A DNA stretch of 35,617 bases, from positions 1 to 35,617 of the forward strand of contig NZ_QAIH01000104.1 in the NCBI RefSeq assembly GCF_003060895.1. Direction: 5' to 3'. Positions 7,909-17,301 of this stretch are shown here, piece by piece. The notes beneath the pieces are model-generated. The model was not told the DNA's origin, made no database searches, and saw only the letters and a list, made by a program, of their open reading frames with translations. This stretch comes from Acidovorax sp. HMWF029 (GTDB taxonomy: Bacteria; Pseudomonadota; Gammaproteobacteria; Burkholderiales; Burkholderiaceae_C). Each line of letters opens with the position of its first letter. The first letter of the stretch is position 1. A program made the position numbers and the translations under genes.

Positions 7909-10155
7909 ATGAGCATTTTCAATAAAGTCACCAAGTCCTTCCAATGGGGCGACAAGACCGTCGTCATGGAAACGGGCGAGATCGCCCGCCAGGCTTCCGG
8001 CGCCGTGCTGGTCAACATCGATGACACCGTGGTGCTGGCCACCGTGGTGGGGTCCAAGATTGCCAAGGCCGGACAGGACTTCTTCCCGCTGACCGTGGAC
8101 TACATCGAGAAAACCTATGCCGCTGGCAAGATCCCTGGCAGCTTCTTCAAGCGCGAAGCCAAGCCCAGCGAGCTTGAAACGCTGACCAGCCGTCTGATCG
8201 ATCGTCCGATCCGCCCGCTGTTCCCCGAAGGTTTCTATAACGACGTGCATGTGGTCATCCACACCATCTCGCTGAACCCTGAAGTGGACGCTGACATCGC
8301 CGCCATGATTGCCGTGAGTGCCGCACTGTCGATCTCCGGTATCCCGTTTAATGGCCCCATCGGCGCTGCGCGCGTGGGGTACATCAACGGCGAATACGTG
8401 CTGAACCCCGGCCAGACCCTGCGCAAGAGTTCGCAGATGGACCTGGTCGTGGCTGGCACCGAGGCTGCTGTGCTGATGGTCGAGTCTGAAGCGCAGCAGT
8501 TGCCCGAAGATGTGATGTTGGGCGCCGTGGTGTTCGGCCATGAACAGGGCAAAGTCGCCATCAACGCCATCCATGAATTGGTACGCGACGCTGGCAAGCC
8601 TGTGTGGGACTGGCAGGCGCCTGCCAAGGACGAGCCTTTCATCGCCAAGGTCGCTGGCTTGGCTGAAGAAAAGCTGCGCGCGGCTTACCAGATCCGCAGC
8701 AAGCAAGCCCGTACACACGCATTGCGTGAAGCCACCGCTTCCGTGTTCGCGTCGCTCAAGGCTGAGGGTGTGGAGTTCGACTCTGTGAAGGTCGAAGGCC
8801 TGCTGTTCGACATTGAGGCCAAGATCGTGCGCAGCCAGATCCTTTCTGGCGAGCCCCGCATCGACGGGCGTGACACGCGCACCGTGCGCCCCATCGAGAT
8901 CCGCAACTCTGTGCTGCCGCGCACCCACGGCTCTGCGTTGTTCACGCGCGGCGAAACCCAGGCGCTGGTCATCTCCACGCTGGGCACCGAGCGCGACGCG
9001 CAGCGCATCGACGCGCTGGCTGGCGAGTTCGAAGACCGCTTCATGTTCCACTACAACATGCCTCCCTTCGCCACCGGTGAGGTGGGCCGCATGGGCTCCA
9101 CCAAGCGCCGCGAAATTGGCCACGGCCGCTTGGCAAAGCGCGCGCTCGTCGCTGTGCTGCCTACCAAGGAAGAATTCCCCTACACCATCCGCGTGGTGTC
9201 GGAAATCACCGAGTCCAATGGTTCGTCCTCGATGGCTTCTGTTTGCGGCGGCTGCCTGTCCATGATGGACGCCGGCGTGCCCATGAAGGCGCACGTGGCC
9301 GGTATTGCCATGGGCCTGATCAAGGAGGACAACCGCTTTGCCGTGCTGACCGATATTCTGGGTGACGAGGATCACTTGGGCGACATGGACTTCAAGGTGG
9401 CTGGTACCACTAGTGGCATCACTGCGCTGCAGATGGACATCAAGATTCAGGGCATCACGAAGGAAATCATGCAAGTCGCGCTGGCGCAAGCCAAGGAGGC
9501 GCGCATGCACATCCTCGGCAAGATGCAGGAAGCCATGGGCGAAGCCAAGACCGAAGTGTCCAATTTCGCGCCCAAGCTCTACACGATGAAGATCAACCCT
9601 GAGAAGATCCGCGACGTGATTGGCAAGGGCGGTGCGGTGATCCGTGCGCTCACCGAAGAAACCGGTTGCCAGATCAACATCGAGGAAGACGGCACGATCA
9701 CGATCGCTGCCACCGATGCCGCCAAGGCGGACGAGGCCAAGAAGCGCATCGAGCAGATCACGGCCGAAGTCGAGATCGGCAAGATCTACGAAGGCCCTGT
9801 GACCAAGATCCTGGACTTCGGTGCCCTTATCAATTTGCTGCCCGGCAAGGACGGCCTGCTGCACATCAGTCAGATCGCGCACGAGCGCGTCGAGAAGGTG
9901 TCCGACTACCTGACCGAAGGCCAGATCGTGAAGGTCAAGGTCATGGAAACCGACGAAAAGGGTCGCATCAAGCTGTCGATGAAGGTGCTGGCTGAGCGCC
10001 CAGCCGGTGGCAGCGACCGCCCCGCGCCTGCCGAGCGCGGTGACCGCGAGCCCCGCCGTGACCATGGTCGTGACGGTGGCCGCCAGCCTGCGGAGCAACA
10101 ACAACAGCAGCAATCTCTGTTGTCGGATGGTGCGTCCGAGCAGGTGGTTGGCTGA
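7909..10155 (+). CDS. pnp: Polyribonucleotide nucleotidyltransferase (PNPase)
   Basis: 748 residues. PNPase degrades RNA 3' to 5' using phosphate, releasing nucleoside diphosphates, as a trimer and often within the degradosome. Two RNase PH domains (about 10-145 and 320-460) are linked by a helical domain. The catalytic segment [12 protein letters not shown] at 485-496 supplies D488, D494 and K496. A KH domain starts near 560 (IRDVIGKGG) and an S1 domain near 624 ([16 protein letters not shown]). The tail is Arg/Asp/Gly-rich with six consecutive glutamines, probably disordered. The start codon follows AGGAGCTGAAC. The gene lies after rpsO behind a terminator, so it probably has its own promoter or depends on limited readthrough. 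Confidence 0.98.
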   Translation: MSIFNKVTKSFQWGDKTVVMETGEIARQASGAVLVNIDDTVVLATVVGSKIAKAGQDFFPLTVDYIEKTYAAGKIPGSFFKREAKPSELETLTSRLIDRPIRPLFPEGFYNDVHVVIHTISLNPEVDADIAAMIAVSAALSISGIPFNGPIGAARVGYINGEYVLNPGQTLRKSSQMDLVVAGTEAAVLMVESEAQQLPEDVMLGAVVFGHEQGKVAINAIHELVRDAGKPVWDWQAPAKDEPFIAKVAGLAEEKLRAAYQIRSKQARTHALREATASVFASLKAEGVEFDSVKVEGLLFDIEAKIVRSQILSGEPRIDGRDTRTVRPIEIRNSVLPRTHGSALFTRGETQALVISTLGTERDAQRIDALAGEFEDRFMFHYNMPPFATGEVGRMGSTKRREIGHGRLAKRALVAVLPTKEEFPYTIRVVSEITESNGSSSMASVCGGCLSMMDAGVPMKAHVAGIAMGLIKEDNRFAVLTDILGDEDHLGDMDFKVAGTTSGITALQMDIKIQGITKEIMQVALAQAKEARMHILGKMQEAMGEAKTEVSNFAPKLYTMKINPEKIRDVIGKGGAVIRALTEETGCQINIEEDGTITIAATDAAKADEAKKRIEQITAEVEIGKIYEGPVTKILDFGALINLLPGKDGLLHISQIAHERVEKVSDYLTEGQIVKVKVMETDEKGRIKLSMKVLAERPAGGSDRPAPAERGDREPRRDHGRDGGRQPAEQQQQQQSLLSDGASEQVVG

Positions 10156-10165
10156 GTTATTGATT

Positions 10166-10220
10166 GCTATTGATTTTGTAGCTTTTGCGCTTATAGATAG
10201 GGCGCAAACGGCCAAAATCA
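10166..10220. repeat. Intergenic palindromic repeat (Comamonadaceae-type), copy 1
   Basis: Between pnp and the oxidoreductase gene, TGATTTTG (10171-10178) pairs with CAAAATCA (10213-10220) and, inside it, TTTGCGC (10184-10190) pairs with GCGCAAA (10202-10208). The layout, an outer arm, TAGCT, then an inner GCGC stem around TTATAGATAGG, resembles a short repeat common between genes in Comamonadaceae (recalled, not searched). A related half copy lies at 28155-28184. Confidence 0.5.
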
Positions 10221-10238
10221 TTCCAATTCTTACTTTCC

Positions 10239-11237
10239 ATGGGTCGCAATATGCGTGCAGTCGAGATCACGTCGTTTGGCGGGCCTCAGGTGCTGGCCTT
10301 GGGGGATCGCCCCAGGCCGGAGCCTGGCGCGGGCGAGCTGCTGATCCGCGTCGCCGCCAGTGGCATCAACCGTCCTGATGTGCTTCAGCGCATGGGGCAC
10401 TATGCGCCACCTCAGGGCGCCTCAGACCTGCCAGGGCTGGAGGTGGCGGGGGTGGTGGAGTCTGGCGATGCCGCGGCTCTGGCCGAGGCGGGCATGCGCG
10501 TGGGCGACCGTGTGTGCGCGCTGGTGTCCGGTGGCGGCTATGCCGAGTGGTGTGTCGCTCCGGTAGTGCAGTGTTTGCCGGTGCCCCAAGGGCTGAGTGA
10601 TGTGGAGGCTGCATCGCTGCCGGAAACTTTCTTCACAGTGTGGAGCAATGTCTTCGACCGTGGCCGTCTGCACGCAGGTGAGATCCTGCTAGTGCAGGGT
10701 GGCACCAGCGGTATCGGCGTCACGGCGATCCAGTTGGCGCGGGCACTCGGTGCGGTGGTCATTGCAACGGCGGGCAGCGACGAAAAATGCGCAGCCTGCC
10801 TCGCGCTCGGTGCGCACCACGCCATCAACTACAAGTCGCAAGACTTTGTGGCAGAGTCCCGGTGCATCACGGAAGGGCGAGGCGTTGACGTGGTGCTCGA
10901 TATGGTCGCTGGCGACTATGTGGCGCGGGAGGTGGAATGCTTGGCCGAAGATGGCCGTCTGGTCATCATCGCGGTGCAGGGCGGAGTCAAGAGCGACTTC
11001 AATGCGGGGCTGGTTCTGCGGCACCGCCTCACCATCACTGGGTCTACATTGCGTCCGCGTCCTGTGGCATTCAAGGGGTCCATTGCCCGCGCACTGCGTG
11101 AGCGGGTGTGGCCTTTGTTGGCGGCGGGCACAGTGCGCCCTGTCATCCACAGCACGTTTGCTGCGGCAGATGCATCTCAAGCCCATGCCCTGATGGAATC
11201 GAACCAGCATATCGGCAAGATTGTTTTGACGTGGTAA
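10239..11237 (+). CDS. NAD(P)H-quinone oxidoreductase, PIG3/zeta-crystallin type
   Basis: 332 residues of the medium-chain dehydrogenase/reductase superfamily, quinone reductase branch. The N-terminal GroES-like domain has [15 protein letters not shown] and the PGLEVAGVV segment without zinc ligands. The nucleotide-binding Rossmann loop GGTSGIG is at 154-160, followed by [19 protein letters not shown]. Such enzymes reduce quinones in the cytosol with NADPH; the physiological substrate is not known from sequence. The ATG at 10239 lacks a good ribosome site; a second ATG at 10251 ([11 protein letters not shown]) is an equally likely start and fits the family N-terminus better. It ends two bases before tpiA, implying co-transcription. 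Confidence 0.9.
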   Translation: MGRNMRAVEITSFGGPQVLALGDRPRPEPGAGELLIRVAASGINRPDVLQRMGHYAPPQGASDLPGLEVAGVVESGDAAALAEAGMRVGDRVCALVSGGGYAEWCVAPVVQCLPVPQGLSDVEAASLPETFFTVWSNVFDRGRLHAGEILLVQGGTSGIGVTAIQLARALGAVVIATAGSDEKCAACLALGAHHAINYKSQDFVAESRCITEGRGVDVVLDMVAGDYVAREVECLAEDGRLVIIAVQGGVKSDFNAGLVLRHRLTITGSTLRPRPVAFKGSIARALRERVWPLLAAGTVRPVIHSTFAAADASQAHALMESNQHIGKIVLTW

Positions 11238-11239
11238 CC

Positions 11240-11989
11240 ATGAACAACAAGAAAAAACTCATCGCAGGCAACTGGAAGATGAATGGCAGCTTGGCTGCCA
11301 ACGAGGTGTTGCTGAAAGCGCTCATCGCTGGTCTGGATGATGTAGCTTGCGACGTGGCGGTGGCGGTGCCCGCGCCGTATCTTGCGCAGGTGCAGGTGCT
11401 CACAGCTGGAACGGTGGTCGCTGCGGCCGCACAGGATGTATCCCGGTACGAGTCTGGGGCCTACACCGGCGAGGTCTCCGTGGCGATGCTCAAGGACTTT
11501 GGTGTGCGTTATGCCCTGGTGGGGCACTCTGAACGTCGTCAATACCATGGCGAAACCGACGTGGCGGTGGCGGAGAAGGCGCAGCGCGCGCTGGCCGCAG
11601 GTGTCACTCCCATCGTTTGTGTGGGAGAGACCCTGCTGGAGCGCGAAGCCGGTCAAACCGAAGCGGTTGTCAAGCGCCAGCTGGCCGCAGTGATTCACCT
11701 CAATGGTCACTGCATCAGCGAGATTGTGGTCGCGTACGAGCCCGTTTGGGCCATTGGGACGGGGCGTACGGCATCTCCAGAGCAGGCGCAGGCTGTCCAT
11801 GCAGTGTTGCGTGCGCAGCTCTCTGCGGCCAGTGAGTATGCCGACCGCATTCGCCTGTTGTATGGCGGCAGTATGAATGCGAGCAACGCGGCGCAACTGC
11901 TGGCTCAGCCTGACATCGACGGCGGACTCGTGGGGGGGGCCTCGTTGAAGGCCTCCGACTTTTTGCAAATCATTGCGGCTACCCGATAA
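11240..11989 (+). CDS. tpiA: Triose-phosphate isomerase
   Basis: 249 residues, standard length. The enzyme interconverts dihydroxyacetone phosphate and glyceraldehyde 3-phosphate in glycolysis and gluconeogenesis. The catalytic residues are present: K13 in AGNWKMNG, H96 in VGHSERR and E167 in [11 protein letters not shown], where the following residues form the flexible phosphate loop; LLYGGSMN near 207 is the second phosphate-binding loop. The ATG at 11240 lies two bases after the oxidoreductase stop, so translation is probably coupled. secG follows after 36 bases, the tpiA-secG order known from many proteobacteria. Confidence 0.98.
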   Translation: MNNKKKLIAGNWKMNGSLAANEVLLKALIAGLDDVACDVAVAVPAPYLAQVQVLTAGTVVAAAAQDVSRYESGAYTGEVSVAMLKDFGVRYALVGHSERRQYHGETDVAVAEKAQRALAAGVTPIVCVGETLLEREAGQTEAVVKRQLAAVIHLNGHCISEIVVAYEPVWAIGTGRTASPEQAQAVHAVLRAQLSAASEYADRIRLLYGGSMNASNAAQLLAQPDIDGGLVGGASLKASDFLQIIAATR

Positions 11990-12025
11990 GGCTGCCTAAG
12001 TTATTCAATCAGGAGTGAACAGAGA

Positions 12026-12388
12026 ATGAGCGTGATCGTGAATGTGATTTTGGCGGTGCAGATGTTGGCGGCCTTGGTGATGATTGGCCTGATCCTCATC
12101 CAGCACGGCAAGGGGGCGGACATGGGGGCTGCATTTGGCAGTGGAAGCTCGGGCAGCCTGTTTGGCGCCAGTGGCAGCGCCAACTTCCTGTCGCGTAGCA
12201 CGGGGGTGCTGGCAGCGGTCTTTTTTGTGTCCACGTTGGCGCTGGCCTATTTTGGCAACGCCCGTCCTGCCAGCTCTGGCAGTGTGCTGGAGGCGCCTGC
12301 TGCCGTAGCACCCGCTGCCGCGACTTCGGATGCAGCGGTGGCACCCGCTGCGCCAGCATCGGGCGCAGCGCAGATTCCCACCAAATAA
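12026..12388 (+). CDS. secG: Protein translocase subunit SecG
   Basis: 120 residues. SecG is the small inner-membrane subunit of SecYEG that assists SecA-driven protein export. Two membrane helices are seen (about 3-24 and 56-76), joined by the family loop with LIQHGKGADMGAAFGSGSSG and LFGASGSANFLSR. The remaining 40 residues form an Ala/Pro-rich tail, a common and variable extension. An AGGAG lies upstream of the ATG with a slightly long spacing. The gene follows tpiA and precedes tRNA-Leu, the same arrangement as in E. coli, where leuU follows secG. Confidence 0.95.
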   Translation: MSVIVNVILAVQMLAALVMIGLILIQHGKGADMGAAFGSGSSGSLFGASGSANFLSRSTGVLAAVFFVSTLALAYFGNARPASSGSVLEAPAAVAPAAATSDAAVAPAAPASGAAQIPTK

Positions 12389-12405
12389 TCTGCACTTAAT
12401 TGAGT

Positions 12406-12429
12406 CCTGCAGGCTGAAGCAGGGTTTTT
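12406..12429 (+). terminator. Possible weak terminator after secG
   Basis: CCTGC (12406-12410) can pair with GCAGG (12419-12423) across an 8-base loop, followed by GTTTTT. The stem is only five pairs, so termination may be partial and the tRNA and nuo genes could still be reached. Confidence 0.35.
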
Positions 12430-12502
12430 CCGGAGTAGAATTCTGGATTGTCTGGAAAGCCAAAACCGCAAGGTTCCTCATGCCATCCAGACGCAGCAAC
12501 CA

Positions 12503-12587
12503 GCCGTCGTGGTGAAATTGGTAGACACGCTATCTTGAGGGGGTAGTGGCGAAAGCTGTGCGAGTTCGAGTCTCGCCGACGGCACCA
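12503..12587 (+). tRNA. tRNA-Leu, anticodon GAG
   Basis: The acceptor arms GCCGTCG (12503-12509) and CGACGGC (12577-12583) pair fully; discriminator A and an encoded CCA follow (12584-12587). The anticodon stem CTATC/GGTAG encloses loop TTGAGGG with GAG at 12537-12539, reading CUC/CUU. A long variable arm around TGGCGAAAGCTGT and the T arm GCGAG-TTCGAGT-CTCGC are as expected for a class II leucine tRNA. It lies between secG and nuoA. Confidence 0.97.
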
Positions 12588-12660
12588 AAACAAAGGCCTC
12601 CCCGCATGACCCAGTAGGGCTCATGTCGGGCAAGGCCGCAGCGGTGAGCACATCCTCAAG

Positions 12661-13020
12661 ATGAACCTCGATCAGTACCTCCCCGTCCTCTTGTTCATCT
12701 TGGTTGGCATCGCCGTTGGCGTTGTCCCCCTTGTGCTTGGCTACATACTGGGCCCCAATCGCCCGGACGCCGCAAAGAACTCCCCTTACGAATGTGGCTT
12801 CGAAGCCTTCGAGGACGCGCGCATGAAATTCGATGTGCGCTATTACCTTGTGGCCATTCTTTTCATTTTGTTCGACCTCGAAATCGCATTCCTCTTCCCC
12901 TGGGCGGTGGCGCTGCATGATGTGGGTATGGCGGGTTTCGTGGCGGTCGTGATCTTCCTGGCAATCCTGGTCGTGGGTTTTGCCTACGAATGGAAAAAGG
13001 GCGCCCTGGATTGGGAATGA
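12661..13020 (+). CDS. nuoA: NADH-quinone oxidoreductase subunit A
   Basis: 119 residues, an inner-membrane subunit of complex I. Three hydrophobic helices are seen, with the family loop [20 protein letters not shown] after the first and the [15 protein letters not shown] helix carrying the conserved acidic residues. The Cys-containing loop lies near the quinone pocket. It starts the 14-gene nuo operon, 73 bases after the tRNA; no strong ribosome site is visible before the ATG. nuoB follows after 25 bases. Confidence 0.97.
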   Translation: MNLDQYLPVLLFILVGIAVGVVPLVLGYILGPNRPDAAKNSPYECGFEAFEDARMKFDVRYYLVAILFILFDLEIAFLFPWAVALHDVGMAGFVAVVIFLAILVVGFAYEWKKGALDWE

Positions 13021-13045
13021 GCGGGCTTCAACAAGGACTGATGCA

Positions 13046-13525
13046 ATGATTGAAGGCGTGATGAAGGAAGGCTTCATCACCACGAGTTATGACTCGGTGG
13101 TGAATTGGGCCAAGACCGGTTCCTTGTGGCCGATGACTTTTGGTTTGGCCTGTTGTGCTGTCGAGATGATGCACGCGGCCGCTGCTCGTTATGACATCGG
13201 TCGGTTCGGCGCCGAAGTGTTTCGCGCCAGTCCTCGTCAGTCAGATCTGATGATCGTGGCCGGTACCCTGTGCAACAAGATGGCACCGGCGCTGCGCAAG
13301 GTGTACGACCAGATGTCCGAACCCCGCTGGGTGCTGTCGATGGGCTCGTGCGCCAACGGTGGTGGGTACTACCACTACAGCTACTCCGTGGTGCGTGGGT
13401 GCGACCGCATAGTGCCTGTGGATGTGTACGTGCCAGGCTGCCCGCCCACGGCGGAAGCACTGATCTACGGGATCATCCAGCTGCAGCAGAAGATTCGCCG
13501 CACCAACACCATTGCTCGTGTCTGA
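13046..13525 (+). CDS. nuoB: NADH-quinone oxidoreductase subunit B
   Basis: 159 residues. NuoB holds the terminal [4Fe-4S] cluster N2 that passes electrons to ubiquinone. All four ligands are present: C36 and C37 in [11 protein letters not shown]102 in GSCAN and C132 in PGCPP. The start at 13046 is preceded by AAGGA at suitable spacing; the longer in-frame reading back to 12980 overlaps nuoA and has no family similarity. It sits on the peripheral arm with NuoC, NuoD and NuoI. Confidence 0.98.
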   Translation: MIEGVMKEGFITTSYDSVVNWAKTGSLWPMTFGLACCAVEMMHAAAARYDIGRFGAEVFRASPRQSDLMIVAGTLCNKMAPALRKVYDQMSEPRWVLSMGSCANGGGYYHYSYSVVRGCDRIVPVDVYVPGCPPTAEALIYGIIQLQQKIRRTNTIARV

Positions 13526-13535
13526 AGGGTTGATG

Positions 13536-14144
13536 ATGACTGCTGTTGCCATTCGGCCTGAGAAACTTAAAGACAACATTGTTGCCGCGCTGGGTGCCAA
13601 GGTGCGCCAGATTTCGGTGGCCCTGGATGAGGTCACAGTGGTGGTGTCTGCTGCAGACTATCTGGATGCCATGCGTCTGTTGCGCGACGCCGAGGGCTGC
13701 CGCTTCGAGCAGCTGGTGGATCTGTGTGGCGTGGATTACTCCGCATATGGCGATGCTGTGAACGAAGGGGCGCGCTACTGTGTAGTGTCGCACTTGTTGT
13801 CCGTGAGTCTCAATCAGCGTGTGCGTGTGAAGGTGTTTTGCGCCGACGATGATTTCCCGGTGGTGGCGTCGGTCTCCGATCTGTGGAACTCGGCCAACTG
13901 GTACGAGCGCGAGGCGTTTGACCTGTTCGGCATCGTGTTCGATGGGCACAACGACCTGCGCCGCATCCTGACCGACTATGGCTTCATTGGCCATCCCTTC
14001 CGCAAGGATTTCCCATTGTCGGGCCATGTCGAGATGCGCTACGACGCTGAGCAGCGTCGGGTTGTCTACGAGCCCGTCTCGATTGAGCCGCGTGAGATCA
14101 CGCCGCGCATCATCCGCGAAGACAAGTACGGAGGCCTGCACTGA
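13536..14144 (+). CDS. nuoC: NADH-quinone oxidoreductase subunit C
   Basis: 202 residues, the 30-kDa subunit of the complex I peripheral arm. The family signature [16 protein letters not shown] then [12 protein letters not shown] and GHPFRKDFP lies at about 125-160. NuoC is separate from NuoD here, unlike the NuoCD fusion of E. coli. Two adjacent ATGs (13533 and 13536) and an upstream TTG are possible; 13536 has the better distance from AAGGG at 13525-13529. It begins 10 bases after nuoB. Confidence 0.96.
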   Translation: MTAVAIRPEKLKDNIVAALGAKVRQISVALDEVTVVVSAADYLDAMRLLRDAEGCRFEQLVDLCGVDYSAYGDAVNEGARYCVVSHLLSVSLNQRVRVKVFCADDDFPVVASVSDLWNSANWYEREAFDLFGIVFDGHNDLRRILTDYGFIGHPFRKDFPLSGHVEMRYDAEQRRVVYEPVSIEPREITPRIIREDKYGGLH

Positions 14145-14171
14145 GGCGCCCGGCGCCCCACGTGAACCATC

Positions 14172-15425
14172 ATGGCTGAAATCAAGAACTATTCCCTGAA
14201 CTTTGGTCCCCAGCACCCGGCGGCGCACGGTGTGTTGCGCCTCGTCCTGGAGCTGGACGGCGAGGTCGTGCAGCGTGCCGACCCCCACATTGGTCTGCTG
14301 CACCGTGCCACCGAAAAGTTGGCCGAACACAAGACCTACATCCAGTCGCTGCCCTATATGGATCGCTTGGACTACGTGTCCATGATGTCCAATGAGCATG
14401 CGTACTGCCTGGCCATCGAAAAGCTGCTGGGTCTGGACGTGCCGGTGCGTGCACAGTACATCCGCGTGATGTTCTCTGAGATCACACGCCTGTTGAATCA
14501 CCTTATGTGGCTGGGCTCGCACGGCAACGACTGTGGCAGCTCTACCATCCTGATCTACACCTTCCGTGAGCGAGAAGACCTGTTCGACATGTACGAAGCC
14601 GTCTCTGGCGCGCGCATGCACGCAGCGTACTTCCGCCCTGGTGGTGTCTATCGTGACCTGCCGGACAGCATGCCGCAATACAAGGTCAGCAAGATCAAGA
14701 ATGCCAAGGCGTTGGAGGCTCTGAACCAGAACCGCCAGGGCTCGCTGCTCGATTTCATCGACGATTTCACCAAGCGGTTCCCCGGCTGTGTGGACGAGTA
14801 TGAGACGCTGCTGACTGACAACCGCATCTGGAAGCAGCGCACCGTGGGCATCGGCGTGGTATCGCCCGAGCGTGCGCTTAATCTTGGGATGACTGGTCCC
14901 ATGATCCGTGGTTCTGGCATTGCCTGGGATCTGCGCAAGACGCAACCCTATGATGTGTATGACCGTGTGGACTTCGATGTGCCTGTGGGCAAGACTGGTG
15001 ACTGCTACGACCGCTACCTGGTGCGCGTGCAGGAGATGCGCGAGTCCAACCGCATTATCAAGCAGTGCGTGGACTGGCTGCGCGCCAATCCGGGCCCTGT
15101 GATCACCGACAACCACAAGGTGGCGGCACCTGCGCGCGAATCCATGAAGTCCAACATGGAAGAGCTGATCCACCACTTCAAGCTCTTCACCGAAGGCTTC
15201 CGCGTGCCCGAAGGCGAGGCCTATGCCGCCGTGGAGCACCCCAAGGGCGAGTTCGGTATCTATCTGGTCAGCGATGGTGCCAACAAGCCTTACCGCCTCA
15301 AGATTCGTGCGCCTGGTTTTGCGCACCTCGCCACCTTGGACGAAATGGCCCGTGGCCACATGATCGCCGACGCCGTGGCCATCATTGGCACCATGGATAT
15401 CGTGTTCGGGGAGATCGATCGATGA
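14172..15425 (+). CDS. nuoD: NADH-quinone oxidoreductase subunit D
   Basis: 417 residues, the 49-kDa subunit, which with NuoB forms the ubiquinone-binding pocket. It is descended from the large subunit of NiFe hydrogenases. The N-terminal [20 protein letters not shown] contains the quinone-site histidine region, and [15 protein letters not shown] follows; the family usually has HRGTEK, so the Ala is a mild variant. The C-terminus DIVFGEIDR is canonical and shows the protein is complete. The stop overlaps the nuoE start by four bases (ATGA). Confidence 0.98.
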   Translation: MAEIKNYSLNFGPQHPAAHGVLRLVLELDGEVVQRADPHIGLLHRATEKLAEHKTYIQSLPYMDRLDYVSMMSNEHAYCLAIEKLLGLDVPVRAQYIRVMFSEITRLLNHLMWLGSHGNDCGSSTILIYTFREREDLFDMYEAVSGARMHAAYFRPGGVYRDLPDSMPQYKVSKIKNAKALEALNQNRQGSLLDFIDDFTKRFPGCVDEYETLLTDNRIWKQRTVGIGVVSPERALNLGMTGPMIRGSGIAWDLRKTQPYDVYDRVDFDVPVGKTGDCYDRYLVRVQEMRESNRIIKQCVDWLRANPGPVITDNHKVAAPARESMKSNMEELIHHFKLFTEGFRVPEGEAYAAVEHPKGEFGIYLVSDGANKPYRLKIRAPGFAHLATLDEMARGHMIADAVAIIGTMDIVFGEIDR

Positions 15426-15931
15426 ACAGCAGCAATACCAAGATCACCGAGGCGACGCTGGCGCGCTTTGCGCGCGAAGTGGCCAAATACCCGCCCGAGC
15501 AAGCGCAGTCCGCCGTGATGGCATGCCTGTCCATCGTGCAACAGGAGCAGGGCTGGGTCAGCGCTGAGAGCGAGGCTTTGATCGCCGACTACCTGGGCAT
15601 GGCCCAGATCGCGGTGCACGAAGTCACCACTTTCTACAACATGTACAACCAGCGGCCGACGGGCAAGTACAAGCTCAACGTCTGCACCAACCTGCCTTGC
15701 CAACTGCGCGATGGCCAGAAGGCACTGCACCACCTCGAAAAGAAGCTCGGTGTGGCCATGGGCGAGACCACTGCCGACGGCCTGTTCACCCTGCAGCAGT
15801 GCGAGTGCCTGGGCGCCTGTGCCGATGCGCCCGTGATGCTGGTCAACGACCGTACCATGTGCAGCTTCATGGACAACGACAAGCTCGACCAGTTAGTGGA
15901 CGGCCTGCGTGCTGCGGAAGGACAAGCATGA
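15422..15931 (+). CDS. nuoE: NADH-quinone oxidoreductase subunit E
   Basis: 169 residues, the 24-kDa thioredoxin-like subunit of the NADH dehydrogenase module. It binds the [2Fe-2S] cluster N1a through C88 and C93 (VCTNLPC) and C129 and C133 (CLGAC), all present. The helix with [18 protein letters not shown] is typical. The start was set at the ATG overlapping the nuoD stop; in-frame sequence before it is nuoD read in another frame. The stop overlaps the nuoF start by four bases. Confidence 0.98.
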   Translation: MNSSNTKITEATLARFAREVAKYPPEQAQSAVMACLSIVQQEQGWVSAESEALIADYLGMAQIAVHEVTTFYNMYNQRPTGKYKLNVCTNLPCQLRDGQKALHHLEKKLGVAMGETTADGLFTLQQCECLGACADAPVMLVNDRTMCSFMDNDKLDQLVDGLRAAEGQA

Positions 15932-17286
15932 CCACCGCTGCACAGATCCTCTCGCAGTTCCAAGCCACTGGCGTCCAGACCTGCTTTCACGACCGCCATA
16001 TCAACCCGCAGATCTACGCGGGCCTGGACGGCACGAACTGGAGCATCAAGGACTATGAAGCGCGCGGCGGCTATGCCGCGCTGCGCAAGATCCTGGGCAC
16101 CGATGGCGGCGAACCGCTGACGCAGGACCAGGTCATCGCCACCGTTAAGGAATCAGGTCTGCGCGGCCGCGGCGGTGCGGGTTTCCCTACCGGTCTCAAG
16201 TGGAGCTTCATGCCCCGCTCGTTCCCTGGCCAGAAGTATCTCGTCTGCAATTCCGACGAAGGTGAGCCGGGCACGTGCAAGGATCGTGACATCTTGCAGT
16301 TCAACCCGCACATCGTCATCGAAGGCATGATCATCGCGGCTTACGCGATGGGCATCTCCGTGGGCTACAACTACATCCACGGTGAAATTTTCCAGACCTA
16401 CGACCGCTTCGAAGCGGCGCTGGAAGAGGCGCGTGCCGCTGGTTACCTGGGTGACAAGATTCTGGGCAGCAACTTCAGCTTCCAGCTGCATGCGGCGCAC
16501 GGCTTCGGCGCCTACATCTGCGGCGAAGAAACCGCGTTGCTCGAATCGCTGGAAGGCAAGAAAGGCCAGCCGCGCTTCAAGCCACCGTTCCCGGCCAGCT
16601 TCGGCTTGTACGGCAAGCCCACCACGATCAACAACACCGAGACCTTCGCTGCCGTGCCGTGGATCATCCGCAACGGCGGTGCAGCGTACCTGGAGTGTGG
16701 CAAGCCCAACAATGGTGGCACCAAGATCTTCTCGGTCTCGGGCGACGTGGAAAAGCCAGGCAACTACGAAGTGCCTTTGGGCACGCCGTTCGCCAAGCTG
16801 CTTGAGCTCGCCGGTGGCGTGCGCAAGGGCCGCCAGCTCAAGGCCGTGATTCCTGGTGGCTCGTCCGCCCCTGTGTTGCCCGCGTCCATCATCATGGAAT
16901 GCACGATGGACTATGACTCCATCGCCAAGGCTGGCTCCATGCTGGGCTCGGGCGCTGTGATCGTGATGGACGATTCCCGCAGCATGGTCGAGAGCCTGCT
17001 GCGCCTGTCGTACTTCTACTCGCACGAGTCCTGCGGTCAGTGCACGCCCTGCCGTGAAGGCACTGGCTGGATGTGGCGCGTGATCGACCGGATCCAGCAT
17101 GGCCAGGGGCGCGAAGGCGACCTCAACCTGCTCAATTCGGTGGCGGACAACATCCAGGGCCGCACCATCTGTGCGCTGGGTGACGCGGCGGCCATGCCGG
17201 TGCGCGCCATGATCAAGCACTTTCGTCCTGAATTCGAAGCGCTGATCCGCCAAGAGAAGACCCCTCAGGCTTCCACCTCCGCCTGA
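15928..17286 (+). CDS. nuoF: NADH-quinone oxidoreductase subunit F
   Basis: 452 residues, the 51-kDa flavoprotein that oxidises NADH. The FMN/NADH-binding region has [16 protein letters not shown] at 78-92 and [13 protein letters not shown] at 108-120. Cluster N3 ligands are C369, C372 and C375 ([14 protein letters not shown]) and C415 (TICALGDAA). The chosen ATG at 15928 overlaps the nuoE stop (ATGA); a longer reading from 15697 is the shadow of nuoE. Electrons go from FMN to N3 and along the chain in NuoG. nuoG follows after 15 bases. Confidence 0.98.
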   Translation: MTTAAQILSQFQATGVQTCFHDRHINPQIYAGLDGTNWSIKDYEARGGYAALRKILGTDGGEPLTQDQVIATVKESGLRGRGGAGFPTGLKWSFMPRSFPGQKYLVCNSDEGEPGTCKDRDILQFNPHIVIEGMIIAAYAMGISVGYNYIHGEIFQTYDRFEAALEEARAAGYLGDKILGSNFSFQLHAAHGFGAYICGEETALLESLEGKKGQPRFKPPFPASFGLYGKPTTINNTETFAAVPWIIRNGGAAYLECGKPNNGGTKIFSVSGDVEKPGNYEVPLGTPFAKLLELAGGVRKGRQLKAVIPGGSSAPVLPASIIMECTMDYDSIAKAGSMLGSGAVIVMDDSRSMVESLLRLSYFYSHESCGQCTPCREGTGWMWRVIDRIQHGQGREGDLNLLNSVADNIQGRTICALGDAAAMPVRAMIKHFRPEFEALIRQEKTPQASTSA

Positions 17287-17301
17287 TCGCGAGAAACGCA
17301 T

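Noticed and set aside
10082-10130. CAA/CAG repeat in pnp as a phase-variation tract
   Set aside because: Only six glutamine codons of mixed sequence in the disordered tail; not a pure repeat and of no expected effect on expression.
7891-10221. 776-codon open frame antisense to pnp
   Set aside because: It mirrors pnp codon structure; its translation is His/Leu/Asp/Arg-biased without domains, and PNPase on the plus strand is certain.
12436-12441. TAGAAT as a -10 box for the tRNA-Leu/nuo transcript
   Set aside because: No -35 hexamer at a suitable distance; a single hexamer is too weak.
13473-15359. 628-codon open frame antisense to nuoC and nuoD
   Set aside because: Shadow frame of real genes, no ribosome site or domain features.
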